From positions 172,456-236,455 of the forward strand of contig RQTK01000224.1 of NCBI GenBank assembly GCA_003991915.1: 64,000 nt of DNA, given 5' to 3'. The notes beneath the pieces were generated by a model. That model was given only the letters and a program-made list of their open reading frames with translations. It made no database searches and was not told where the DNA came from. Position 1 is the stretch's first letter. Every line of letters begins with the position of its first letter. This document shows positions 46,531 to 58,590 of the stretch, one piece after another. Position numbers and translations under genes: made by a program. The DNA comes from Elysia chlorotica (Eukaryota > Mollusca > Gastropoda > Plakobranchidae).

Positions 46531-46754
46531 GAAGTCTCGCCTGCTAACCACCACATATGAGGCTGAGAAGCCTGGTGTAAAAGTGTGTACATGAAAGCGC
46601 TCTGTGGTCTGACCAGTTCCGTATGGTTGTCAATATTTTAAGACCACACTATCTTTGTTGCATCAATATACCACCACTGTGATTATTGATGCGCAAATAC
46701 TTGTTCTTCCTATACATCACCAATGACCGTGAACAAAAGATGAAAGATACGGGT

Positions 46755-47331
46755 AGAAAGGGAGATAGACTTAAGTAGAGAGGAAGATAAACTAAGAGAG
46801 AGATAGAGGTAGAGAGAGGGAGACTAAGAGAGAGATAGAGGTGGAGAGAGAGTCTAAGAGAGAGAGATAGAAGTGGAGATTGAGACTAAGAGAAAGATAC
46901 AGGTAGAGAGATACTAAGAGAGAGATAGGGGTCGACAGAGAGAGACTAAGAGAGAGATATAGGTGGAGAGAGAGACTAACAGAGAGATAGAGGTGGAGAG
47001 AGAGGGAGACTAAGAGAGAGATAGAGAGAGAGACTAAGAGAGAGATAGAGGTAGAGAGGGAGACTAAGAGAGAGATAGAGGTGGAGAGAGACTAAGAGAG
47101 AGATAGAGGTAGAGAGGGAGACTAAGAGAGAGATAGAGGTGGAGAGAGACTAAGAGAGAGATAGAGGTAGAGAGGGAGACTAAGAGAGAGATAGAGAGAG
47201 AGACTAAGAGAGAGATAGAGGTGGAGAGAGACTAAGAGAGAGATAGAGGTGGAGAGAGACTAAGAGAGAGATAGAGAGAGAGACTAAGAGAGAGATAGAG
47301 GTAGAGAGGGAGACTAAGAGAGAGATAGAGG

Positions 47332-47387
<56 letters not shown>

Positions 47388-47400
47388 GAGAGGTAGAGAG
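46755..47400. repeat. GA-rich minisatellite, GACTAAGAGAGAGATAGAGG units
   Basis: About 20 units of 26-34 bp, each with one GACTAAGAGAG, followed by a pure GA run (47331-47382). Plus strand almost only purine apart from the CTAA. Confidence 0.93.
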
Positions 47401-47533
47401 GGAAACACACATATAGAAGGACACCGTTTTGACATAGTGAGATCTTGCGATATACAATCCAGCACTCAATCCGCTTTTTGCACGAAGCTGCGGCTGGTCG
47501 CACGTGCTTCTGCCTTTTTTGGTCAGGCCGAGG

Positions 47534-47534
<1 letters not shown>

Positions 47535-47569
<35 letters not shown>

Positions 47570-47570
47570 A
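47535..47570. repeat. (TG)n microsatellite
   Basis: About 17 TG units. Confidence 0.97.
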
Positions 47571-47849
47571 TCGCACTGCGGGGGACAAACCGATAATTTA
47601 CAACAATGCTTGTCTCCCTCGCGGATGTCACAGGCTTTTAGAGCGAGAGTCGCCATTGGATCATTGAATATAAGAAGTTAAAGCAAGTTATGGAAACGGT
47701 CAAAACATTTCAACACCGCGCACCTAAGCAGATGGAAACGTCGTTTTTATATTATTCTATGACACCTTTTTCTTTTAAAAGTTTTTCATTATTAGAAAAA
47801 AAGCCTCAACTTTTATGAAACGGCTTTTTCAATCATTTTGAAACATTCT

Positions 47850-48062
47850 GTGCGCTTTTGTTTTGCTCCTAACCCGTTACAAAGGTAACAGATTTCACCT
47901 TAAGATCTACGCAAACTCTCTGTGCGCCTTAGTATTGCTCCTAACCCGTTACAAAGGTAACAGTTTTCACCTTAAGATCTACGCAAACTCTCTGTGCGCT
48001 TTTGTTTTGCTCCTAACCCGTTACAAAGGCAACAGTTTTCACATTTACATCTACGCAAATCG
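47850..48062. repeat. 72-bp tandem repeat, three copies
   Basis: TTGCTCCTAACCCGTTACAA recurs at 72-bp spacing, with the ATCTACGCAAACTCTCTGTG part between. The frame stays open through the repeats and 70 codons beyond (to 48249), but no domain is recognised. Confidence 0.93.
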
Positions 48063-48835
48063 GTTTTTTCCAATAACCTTCAAAACACGATTTGGTTCAC
48101 CTACAACGGCAAAATACGGTCGATTTTTTCTAGGTTTAGATCCTATGTCAATATTAAGTGAAGTCTGGCGAGGGTTGAATAAGTTGGGTTTCCAATGGCC
48201 AGTGTTGACAAACTTTTTTACAAAGCCCCTGAGCAGTGCCACTGAATAGAGAGAGTGCTTTGAGAGCAGATAAGGAATTGCCTTTCATTGCTACTTTTCT
48301 TCTTAAGTCATACTCCAATTCCAAACAACGGTTTCTTTCTTAAACCCTTTAAATAACCACTGCTACAAAAGCGTCGATCTCTACACGTCGATTTCCCAGG
48401 CTAAACAGGTTCACGTGCTAGGGGATGGATATATATTCACAGACCTACCAACGGGGGTCTGACAGGACGAAAAAAACAAAGCAACAACAACAAAAAAACA
48501 ACGAAATTCAATGCACACACGAAGCTCTTTCTCCATCGACTTTTATCGACATAGAGATAATTATATCTACAAAAGTTATGGACATGAACCAAATTGAAAT
48601 AACTTGTAATCTACCTTACCAAAATTATTTTATTTTTTTTACGTTTTAAAAAGAAGAAAAGATTACTCATATTGTTTTGTGCCTCTTTCAATCGACCTGT
48701 GAAGTTTGGGCTGATATTATTAGTTCATCGCGGATACGTAAAAACGACACAAGAATCGCGGTTTGAAATAATAGAATTGGGATTTTTAAATAACGAAACT
48801 AATAAGACAAGGCTCCAGTACACTTTTTAATCCTA
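48063..48835. other. Intergenic, nothing recognised
   Basis: No motif found. Confidence 0.5.
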
Positions 48836-48845
48836 ATACGAGTTC

Positions 48846-49320
48846 TAATGGTGCAAGATGCATTTGTTGTTCCGCCAAGCCGTACATATGTAGAATGATG
48901 TAAAAATGATATCTCACATTTTGTGGGCATGTCAACCATTATTGGCGACTATGACAACCCATCAATGCTGCTATTTAACCAAGCAAGACACACAAGCAAA
49001 GCCTCCAGTCTAGGTCTACATGATGGGACTCTGTGGCCACGTCTTTCACTGCAATTCAAAGAGAGTCAATAAGCGCTGCATTTCAAACAAGATTTAGTTT
49101 TTTAGTCCCTAGTGGTAGCAGTCTTGAATCAGTATCAAATCAACCCAACGCTTTCATCAACTCGATCAACTTAGAAATGAAGCTTGTCAAACCACGCGAG
49201 GAGAAGATGTGTAGAGGCCCCTAACGCTGCTGCATTTTTACTGGCTTGGCTGGAATTTTTTGTCAGTTGTATCGAATCAAAGATCTCTGCAAATGACAAT
49301 TTAATTATAGCTCTTGTCAT
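48846..49320 (+). repeat. Duplicated unit, isolated partial copy
   Basis: From CTAATGGTGCAAGATGCATT to the GCTGCATTTTTACTGGCTTG block this matches 51389-51830 and 52880-53310. The copy loses similarity after about 49300. A 63-codon frame starting ATGGCCACGTCTTTC is shared with the other copies but is frame-broken by a 5-base deletion in the third, so I do not call it a gene. Confidence 0.92.
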
Positions 49321-49329
49321 CTAAGACAT

Positions 49330-50060
49330 TGAGTGGGGACACTTTGCGCCATTCTCGGATATGTAATTGACAATAAAATTACAAAATGTACGAATATTTA
49401 AAAAAAGAAGTTGAAAATAAAATTTGACAGCGCCCCCCCCCCCCCTAAAAAAATATGACAGGAATCCCGGCAAACAAACAAGCACAATAATAACGTTCCG
49501 CCATGACAGATGACACATTATTATTTCTGACTGGAATAGCCAGACAAGTTTCAAGGACGACTCAAATACTTAAACTTCCATCTACAGCTGTGTGAACAAA
49601 GTCCTTAAGATCTGGATCTAAAACAACGTCAAGCAGCGACTCGTTAAGTTTTTCCGATTCTGGGTTGTTCTGTGTTCGAACCGTGCACTCTTTAACTGTG
49701 CATCTTCCCATCTACTCACTGGAACATATTTTATTTATACCCTGCAATACTGCCAACACATCTGTAATTGGATCTATACTGGAATATGTTAGAGGCACAA
49801 TGAATGACTTTGGGATTAAAAACCCCACCTAAATCTACACCATGTATAGACAACAAAATGCAGGACAACACAGCATGGATTCAAACCTGACATGATACAG
49901 GAAAACTCGCAAAAAACTGTTCACCTTCACTTTTATTGGCTTCATTTTACTAACGTTCAGTTCGATCAAAGTTAATAAAACAATTAATTATAAAAACAAT
50001 ATAAAAAGAAACACCTATCTTTTGGCGATATTGAAATATATCATTGTATTGAATGATAGC
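49330..50060. other. Intergenic, nothing recognised
   Basis: Poly-C run at 49433-49445. The DNA before 50060 may be part of the LINE fragment that follows. Confidence 0.45.
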
Positions 50061-50069
50061 AAACCCTTT

Positions 50070-50690
50070 ACAAAATAGAAAGGAGAAAAGATCAAACAAG
50101 TCGAAAGATACAAATATCTAAAATACATGTAAACATCAGAATGATGGTAAATGTTTCACTGAAGCAAAAAGAAGAATTTCAATAAACAAGGATACATTTA
50201 ATAAAATGAGTAAATTCTCAAGACATAAATAGGTTAGGAACAAAACTAAGCGTTCTCAAATCATATGTCAAAGCGTTTGTATGGTTGTGAAAAGTTGACC
50301 AATAACAAACGATGCAAGCAAAAGTCTTGGAGCAACAGAACTGTGGTTCTTAAAAAGAATGCTAATAACATCATGGAAGGATAAAATTTCAAACGAAGAT
50401 GTACTAGAAAAGAAAGGGTTAAATAGATCTTTGAAAAAATATGTAAGAAGAAGGCAAATGAAATTTGTAGGGCAACTAAATCGATACAAAAGTATAAATC
50501 ATTCAGCTATAACTGGACAAAATAGATGGGAAAAAAGTAGAAAAATTTAATAGACAAAAGACAATTTATTTATATAGTCTAAACAGATGGGCAACCAATG
50601 AAGACAGGAGCGATGGAGACTTTTTAAAGTTGTCTGAACAAAGAGATGAGTGGCGTGCCATGATCAACTGTGTCTGTTCTAGACCCGCTC
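50070..50690 (+). pseudogene. LINE ORF2 C-terminal remnant
   Basis: Plus-strand frames give KIKQVERYKYL (about 50090), LYGCEKLTN (about 50280), TELWFLKRMLITSWKDKISN and EDVLEKKGLN, then YVRRRQMKFVGQLNR (50330-50480), and later RDEWRAMINCVC (about 50645). This is the usual post-RT order in a large group of LINEs: VxxFKYLG, LYGCETWTL, RRMLRISWxDxxTNEEVL, RRRQLxFxGHIxR, and a WRxMV tail. Frames change several times. The RT core itself is not present. Confidence 0.78.
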
Positions 50691-50699
50691 TTTGATGGT

Positions 50700-51296
50700 G
50701 ACGATTATGAAGAAAACCAAAGGAAAGTAAAAAAGTCAAACCGTAGAAAGATTGAGATTACACTTTACGCCTCAGTAAATGTCGCTCTGTTTTTCATCGA
50801 TGTTGCTAGGCTTGCGGTAACCCATTAGACAGACAAATTGGAATAGCGGGGAGAGTCGGTCTGTTTGTTGTGTGCGATTCTAAAATCTTAGCAGCACAAC
50901 TGTCCTTTGTAATGAAAATAAGAAACATTGAGGATTTACAGCACGTTTGCTGTTTTTCACTGGTCTAATGTTGTGAGTAAAACCTCCTTATCTTCTTGTT
51001 ACAACTGAGGCGGCTCAGAGACGTGCACTAGACGAACAGGGACTATATACAAAAATAGTGATAGAACAAAACTGTTCTAACAAAGCTTAGGGGATACAAG
51101 TAATATAATTTGTCGATAATTCACCTTTAGGGCAGTTCTGCCTCAAACATTAAGCGACGAAGAATTCTGAAAGAGAACGTTACAATTGCCAGTTGCAAGA
51201 AAAAACCAACAAAACAATCCAGTGAATTAAAACGAAAATAGATAAGTATATCTTTTTCAGATAGAAAAACCAACAGAGCAACAAACTAAAAAGCTA
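50700..51296. other. Intergenic, nothing recognised
   Basis: No motif found. Confidence 0.5.
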
Positions 51297-52810
51297 GCAC
51301 TATTTTGCTCAACCGTATATCAGTTTTTATGGTGCCCTAAAAACTTTGAATGTATTTAAACAATTTCAGCGAATCCTAAAGCGTCTCCTAATGGTACAAG
51401 ATGCATTTGTTGTCCCGTCAAGCCGTACATCTGTAGAATGATGTAAAAATGATATATCACATTTTGTGGGCATGTCAACCATCATTGGCGACTATGACAA
51501 CCCATCAATGCTGCTATTTAACCAAGCAAGACACACAAGCAAAGCCTCCAGTCTAGGTCTACATGATGGGACTCTGTGGCCACGCCTTTCACTGCACTCC
51601 AAAGAGAGTCAATAAGCGCTGCATTTCAAACAAGATTTAGTTTTTTGGTCCCTAGTGGTAGCAGTCTTGAATCAGTATCAAATCAACCTAACGCTTTCAT
51701 CAACTCGGTCAACTTAGAAATGAAACTTATCAAAGCACGCAAGGAGAAGATGTGTACAGGCTCCTAACGCTGCTGCATTTTTACTGGCTTGGCTGGAATG
51801 TTTTGTCAGTTTTATCGAGTTAAAGATGGCTGTTGCATTCTGGGCTGCCACTCACCGTCCACATACGCCTGTCTAAAAAAATCTCTGGCTGAAAAAGCTT
51901 CAGATTTGCTCGTACCAACTCGTAGTTTCATTTACATGCCAATTCATGCATTTAAGAGAAGAATTTTTAAAAATTCATCCATAAGTTAGATTTTGCTTGG
52001 ATATAACAGCAGTAGCTGTACAATTGATGTCGCCATGAAAACATTTATAAAGCATAAGCATGTGATAACTTGCACACATAACATATGATAAGATAAGATA
52101 GTAAGATAATACTTTATTAGTCCACAAGGGAAATTTTGTTTGGTTACAGTGCATTACAAAATCAAGAACAGAATCACAAACAGAACATCCTTAACATAGT
52201 CAAAGTGGAAAAACATACGCGCCCTCATCATCCCAAACACACACACACACACACGCACACACATACGCACACACTCATACGCACAACCACATAGAGTCGT
52301 CAGCAATTTATTTGGCACTGGCTCTAGAAAGATGCGATGATGATTGGGCTTTAAGACCGATTTAAGCAAGAAATGTTACAATGTGATTGATATACGAGCG
52401 TATTTCTAGGAAGTAAAAATGTTGGAACCCTTTTGAACTTTACTGGGGAATAACACGAAACCACAGAGTAATCTGCCACACCATCAAGAATCTAAGTTTT
52501 CGTGAAATCATATTATGTCAACAGAGAGACAATTTCTCTCCATCCAATTTACATTAGAAGTTTCTTCTACTCGAGCCATGACTACTGAAATGATTACTTT
52601 GTTTGTTGTTTATATATCCCCCGTCCTTAATCAAGCGTTGGGCATCCTATTTTTTTCGACTGCTCAACTTCATAAGATCAATATAGAAATCCTGTCATCG
52701 AAGGAGAGTAGATTTTTCTGGATGCCCCACATACTCATATCTAGATCAAACAGAGACCGGAATATCTGAACCTAGCCACTCGAGGTGAAATGTACCCCCC
52801 CCCCCCCCAG
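51297..52810 (+). repeat. Tandem duplication, unit A (about 1.5 kb)
   Basis: Starts GCACTATTTTGCTCAACCG and ends GAACCTAGCCACTCGAGGTG plus a poly-C run. Unit B repeats all of it at high identity, apart from small indels and a 260-bp insertion found only in unit A (52082-52341). Confidence 0.94.
52082..52341 (-). mobile_element. LINE 3'-end insertion (CR1/L2-like tail) in unit A only
   Basis: Unit B passes straight from GCACACATAA to GATTGGGC, but unit A has about 260 bp in between. Read on the minus strand the insert ends with AAATTTCCCTTGTGGACTAA, TAAAGTATTATCTTAC and a short (TTATC)n-like tail. This is the kind of 3' end seen in CR1/L2/Rex-like LINEs of fish and molluscs. A CA microsatellite (52239-52270) lies inside. 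No coding part remains. Confidence 0.6.
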
Positions 52811-54017
52811 CACTATTTTGCTCAACCGTATATCAGTTTTTATGGTGCCCTAAAAACAATTTCAGCGAATCCTAAAGCGTCTCCTAATGGTACAAGATGC
52901 ATTTGTTGTTCCGTAAAATGATGTAGAAATGATATCTCACAATTTGTGGGCATGTCAACCATTATTGGCGACTACGACAACCCATCAATGCTGCTATTTA
53001 ACCAAGCAAGACACACAAGCAAAGCCTCCAGTCTAGGTCTACATGATGGCACTCTGTGGCCACGTCTTTCACTGCAATCCAAAGAGAGTCAATAAGCGCT
53101 GCATTTCAAACAAGATTTAGTTTTTTAGTCCCTAGTGGTAGCAGTCTTGAATCAGTATCAAATCAACGCTTTCATCAACTCGGCCAACTTAGAAATGAAG
53201 CTTGTCAAACCACGCAAGGAGAAGATGTGTAGAGTCCCCTAATGCTGCTGCATTTTTACTGGCTTGGCTGGAATGTTTTGTCAGTTTTATCGAATCAAAG
53301 ATGGCTGTTGAATTCTGGGCTGCCACTCACCGTCCACATACGCCTGTCTAAAAAAATCTCTGGCTGAAAAAGCTTCAGATTTGCTCGTACCAACTCGTAG
53401 TTTCATTTACATGCAAATGTATTCGATCAACTCATGCATTTAAGAGAAGATATTTTTTTTATTCATCCATAAGTTAGATTTTTCTTGGATATAACAGCAG
53501 TAGCAGTACAATTGATCTCGTCATGAAAACATTCATAAAGCATAAGCATTTGATAACTTGCACACATAAGGATTGGGCATTAATATCGATTTAAGCAAGA
53601 TATGTTACACTGTGATTGATATATTTCTAGGAAATAAAAATGTTGGAACCCTTTTGAACTTTACTGGGGAATAACACGAAACCACAGAGTAATCTGCCAT
53701 ACCATCAAGGATCTAAAGTTTTCGTGAAATCATATTATGTCGACAGAGAGAAAATTTCTCTCCCTCCATTTTACATTAAACATTTCTTCTACTCGAGAAG
53801 TGACTACTGAAATGATTACTTTGTTTGTTGTTTATATATCCCCCGTCCTTAATCAAGCGTTGGGCATCCTATTTTTTTGACTGCTCAACTTCATAAGATC
53901 AATATAGAAATCCTGTCATCGAAGGAGTGTAGATTTTTCTGGATGCCCCACTTCCTCATATCTAGATCAAACAGAGACCGGAATATCTGAACCTAGCCAC
54001 TCGAGGTGAAATGTACC
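52811..54017 (+). repeat. Tandem duplication, unit B (about 1.2 kb)
   Basis: Same start and end as unit A, including the terminal poly-C run (54016-54025), lacking the LINE insert. Confidence 0.94.
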
Positions 54018-54244
54018 CCCCCCCCCTGTTGGAGATCGCCCCAGTCTGAGACTGCACTGAGGGTGAGGAGAGCAATCGACTACCGAGGGCCACTTTGCCG
54101 AGAGGCGCTCAGCCTTCAGGTTTCCCACTCAAATTCCCACTCTGTCTCGGCCAGGCCTCGGCAATGACCAGACGTACCACACCGATCCGCCGGGTGTAGA
54201 TCTAGTTTCCCCCACACCCAGGCACCAATACTCCTACACAGAAG

Positions 54245-54440
54245 GCTGGCTGAATTAAGTAGTAGAGCGTTTCTGGTCGGGAGGTCACCGGCTCGATTAC
54301 AAGATGGGACACATTTTTTTGACGGATAAAAACCCTGCAAGTTTTGTCAATATATTCATGCCGGCTGAGAAAGGTGTCCTTATTGTTGTAAAATTGTCAG
54401 ATGTTAGTTTTAGGACCCTTCCGCGATATATGCTAGTCGC
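54245..54440 (+). mobile_element. Diverged SINE copy
   Basis: The head (AATTAAGTAGTAGAGCG ... CACCGGCTCGATTAC) keeps weak A and B boxes. The body shares GGCTGAGAAAGGTGTC and TAAAATTGTCAG...TTAGTTTTAGGACCC with 7197-7275. Confidence 0.65.
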
Positions 54441-54659
54441 TGAACTTGAAGGACTTGATTGACATCTAAAGTGCATTCCACGCTCTACAGATCAAGACGG
54501 TGGATTATATTGCCTGAAGACTGAAGAGTGATAGGAAATAACAGGTGGTGAGACTGGCTTCAACGTTTCTTAGCAATAAAGCGCATTCATTACAATAGTT
54601 GTTACTTAATTTTACTTGGCCGTTATGCGAGCTGGTATTATTGATAAGCCATAGGCCCT

Positions 54660-55215
54660 CTTAGTCAAATTTATCCTGGCTGTGAAATAGCCACGCCCAC
54701 TAAAACCAAATTTCCAGACTGTGGAATAACCACGCCCACTAGAGCCAAATTTTCCAGACTGTGGAATAACCACGCCCACTAGAGCCAAATTTCCAGACTG
54801 TGGAATAAGCGCGCCCACTAGAACCAAATTTCCAGACTGGAATAACCACGCCCACCAGAGCCAAATTTTCCAGCCTGTGGAATAACAACGCCCACTAGAA
54901 CCAAATTTCCAGACTGGAATAACCACGCCCACTAGAGCCAAATTTCCAGACTGTACGATAACCACGCCCACTAGAACCAAATTTTCCAGACTGTGGAATA
55001 ACCGCGCCCACAAGAGACACATTTCCAGACTGTACGATAACCACGTCCACTAGAGACATACCACGCCCACTAAGGCCAAATTTCCAGATTGTACGATAAC
55101 CACGCCCACTAGAACCAAATTTCCAGACTGTACGATAACCTGTGGAAAAAACACGCCCACTAAAACCAAATTTCCAGACTGTGGAATAAGCGCGCCCACT
55201 AAAACCAAATTTGCA
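54660..55215. repeat. 38-bp minisatellite, about 14 copies, with CCACGCCCACTAG
   Basis: Units run TTTCCAGACTGTGGAATAAC, then CACGCCCACTAGAGCCAAA, with TGTACGATAACC and GCGCGCCCACTA variants and missing pieces. About ten units keep CCACGCCC exactly. Confidence 0.95.
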
Positions 55216-55523
55216 CGATCCAGGAGACTTATACCTTATCGATATCAGTGGAGGAATTATGCGTCCTGAGGAAGAACTGACAGGATTTCAACTTTTCATG
55301 GATGATAAAAGAACTATCTTCTTATCTTCGTCTTAAAGCCAACATTTGTTCACTTTTGACAGTGCAGGGGCTATACAAGTATAACCATGGCTCGGGTGAT
55401 TTCTTGCTACGCACACAACTTGTTCCTTATTGCTCTGTGACAAGTTTCGCTTTCCACGTGATCTATCTACTATGAGAGCAAATGTTGCTGAATCCGGGTA
55501 CGCCTTTCAGCCTGTACAGGTCC

Positions 55524-55640
55524 AACCTTTACCCGTCCGATTCCCATAGTCTGATGGTTTAAGCCAAGTCGGTAGCATCGCAACCTTTACCCGTCCAATT
55601 CCCATAGTCTGATAGTTCAAGCCAAGTCGGTATCATCGCA
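55524..55640. repeat. Direct repeat of about 62 bp, two copies
   Basis: CAACCTTTACCCGTCC and TCCCATAGTCTGATRGTTYA and GCCAAGTCGGTA occur twice in a row. Confidence 0.93.
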
Positions 55641-55849
55641 TGAGAGACCAATGCTCTGCTGAGACGAGAAGTTGAAAAAAAAGTCTTATACCTAGAGCTA
55701 GATGGTCAAGGGTATACTAACTTCCATCATATTTAATAGGACAGTGCGCACGCTAAGTTCATTAGATATTGGCTATTCAGAGAAGTAACGAATGAGGGAT
55801 GATAATTATAGTTGGGGGAAAACAGAAGATGGAAGAGATCAAGAAAGAC

Positions 55850-55985
<136 letters not shown>

Positions 55986-56587
55986 AATTTGAGAGAAGGT
56001 GAAATAAAAAAACGATAAAAAAAGGGAACAGCATGGAGAGGCTGATTGAGTGAAAGCGCCAATAAGCGCAGATTATGCAGGTTTAACAGCTCAAATTGAT
56101 ATTACTTCTATACAAAAGGTAGCTACCCTTTTTTTAATGCGAAAGAACACGAAGCAAATTATTCCATTTTAGAGACACTAAGAGACTTTTTTTTTACTGA
56201 CGAATCAGTCATTTTGGAACCAACAAGGGGATTAAGAAAGTTGGATCAGGTGTCGAATTTGTGTAGGGACATAATTATTGGCTGCAAACATTGAAAGAAG
56301 TCAAATCGGAGAAAACCAAAATCTGCGCGTTGTTTAGAAAAAAAAAAGAAAACTAAAAGAAAGAGTTAATCTAAAGCTCAAGAACCGCAAAATTATAGAC
56401 AGTTCATATAGAGATGATTATAATTTTAAAACTTCCTATCAGCGCAGAGAGAACTGGAAAGTTCCTTGTACCTTTAGCATCAGTCCGATTAATGCTGCCA
56501 TACTTGGCAGCAAGTGGACATCTTCTCTATTTGAAGTTGGCCAGATTATGTATGTATACATATCGAGACATTTTCATGTTATTGCAA

Positions 56588-57290
56588 AATGAGTTATTTG
56601 CCTTTTTGCGGCAAAAAAATACACTTTGAGCAATGTAATTTGTCATGGTTTTTGCCTCATTATGACTTTGTTTCAACTTTTTTCATAAAATGCTTTTTGG
56701 TGGTAGTAAAATAGATAATTTAGAGTTGCGTCTTTGCAGCTCTGAAAAAAAGCAATTACTGACCCTTGACCTTGAAAAAACATGAATTCCAGTTCTCTGA
56801 TTGGCCAAAACTTTTAGTATGTGAAACTTCAAATGTAATACTTCATAAAATGCATAGTTTCGTTTTATTTCAATTATTGGAAAACTCGATATGTGCAAAC
56901 AAATATCGGAGCGTATTTCATTTTATTGGAAAAATGAGTTAATTGACTTTTTGTGACAATAAATTACTATTTGAGCCATGTAATTTGTCATGGTTTTGCC
57001 TCATTATGACTTTGTTTCCATTTTTCCAATATACTGCTTTTTATGGGGGATAACAGTTACAATTTAAAGTTGTTTCTATGAAGTTTTGAAAAAGAAAAAT
57101 GTATTTTTCTAAAATGCACTTAGTGACCTTTGATCTTGAAAAAAAAAACACGTGTTCCAGTCCTCTGTTTGGCAGAAACTTTAAAGTGTGTGAAACTTCA
57201 GACAACGTTCTATATAAAATGATAAAATCGACCCTTTTTAGAGCTGCTCTACCGCTGGCGTCACTTATTGACTACTTTTGTAGGCGACGT
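56588..57290. repeat. Two diverged tandem sub-units of about 345 bp
   Basis: AATGAGTTATTTGCCTTTTTG (56588) and AATGAGTTAATTGACTTTTTG (56933) start units that share TGTAATTTGTCATGGTTTT, CCTCATTATGACTTTGTTTC and a GACCTTGAAAAAA...TCTGATTGGC block. The second and part of the first belong to the larger duplication. Confidence 0.85.
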
Positions 57291-57526
57291 CTAAAAAAAA
57301 TTTTCAGGGAATAAGTAAAACAGTCATTTAAAAAACCAATTACTTAAAGTGCCACCATGAATCCAATACGAAGAGAAATTTGTGTGTGTTGGAAAAGCCG
57401 CTTTGTGCACTCCTTCAGCCGGTCACACTAGACACGGGGCGGTCTCGGCCCCACTCAGCGGAAACACCAACAACACAAACAACATGTCTCACGTTTTAAA
57501 CATCTCGTGTTGTAAGCATCCCCCAC

Positions 57527-57730
57527 CCCCCAAAAAACAAAAAAACAACAAACAAACAAACAAACAAACAATAACAACAAAGAAAAAAACAAACAACGAA
57601 AATCGAAACACAAATAACGAAATAAAAACAAAAAATAAAAACAAAACAAAAAACAAAACAAAACAAACAAACAAACACAACAAACCCAAAAAACCCCAAA
57701 AACTGCAACCTCCTCCCTTTAAAACAACAC
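57527..57730. repeat. CAAA/CAAAA-rich tract in unit 1
   Basis: Almost only A and C on the plus strand. The matching tract in unit 2 is at 60330-60540 and differs in length and detail. Confidence 0.93.
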
Positions 57731-58387
57731 AGTAATAACATATTAAAAAAAAAAAAACACACAAAAAAAAAACACTCCCTAAATGTATAAAAATAGAAGG
57801 TAGATTTCAACACCCGACTTTCAATGTATCTAGGCCCCGCGTCTAAGCCTACGCCCAGCTTGTACTTCGGATGCCTTGAGTTAGCGCTGCTTTCAACAGA
57901 AATTCCTGGGCGAAACTAGAGGGGAGTTCGAAAAGACAATACACAAATAATATTCTGTCTCTACTAGTTAAAACCCCGTTCCTTGAACAGAAAGATCACA
58001 TAGTGAATTTGTTTCATGAGCATGCTAGTATTCAGCCTGCTGACAGTAAACCGGGATCGGACGCAAAAATGGGCATATTTTATAAAGTTTAGTGGAGAGA
58101 CAAACAGCAGCTGGTAAGCATAAAAGTTTAAAAGATTAAAAAACAGAACCATTGCCTATTGCTTTTTTGTTTGCAGAGACAGAGAAGATACCACATTATA
58201 GTCTCTAACGAGTATGATAGTAATCCGGGATCGGAAACAAATGAACATTCCATAAAGATCTAGTGGCCGGAATGGGAGCCTTATTATATAGGCTATAACT
58301 ATGTAGCGAAATTGAGCTTATTTTTTTGTAATATTATAGATGTTGTATGACATGTGGTATCCCATACAATCGATTTGGTTTCTAGGA

Positions 58388-58497
58388 ATGAGAGGGACAG
58401 AGAGAACGAGGGAGAGAGAGGGAGAGAGAAATGGAGAGAGAGAAGAGAGAGGGAGAGAGGGAGAGAAAGAAGAAGAGAGAGAGAGGGAGAGAGAGGA

Positions 58498-58529
<32 letters not shown>

Positions 58530-58590
58530 GGAGAGAGAGAGGGAGAGAGAAAGAGAGCGAGGGAGAGAGGGATAGGGAGACTGTGTGCTT
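58388..58590. repeat. GA/GGGA-rich tract in unit 1
   Basis: GAGAGGGAGAGA units; the unit 2 counterpart is 61465-61735. Confidence 0.93.

Noticed and set aside
47863..48249. 128-codon frame with 24-residue repeats (LLLTRYKGNSFH)
   Set aside because: The 72-bp repeat period keeps the frame open automatically. The non-repeated tail has no recognised domain, so I kept it only as a repeat.
49033..49224. 63-codon frame conserved between copies at 49.0 and 51.6 kb
   Set aside because: The third copy (53.06 kb) has a 5-base deletion that breaks it, and conservation is explained by recent duplication.
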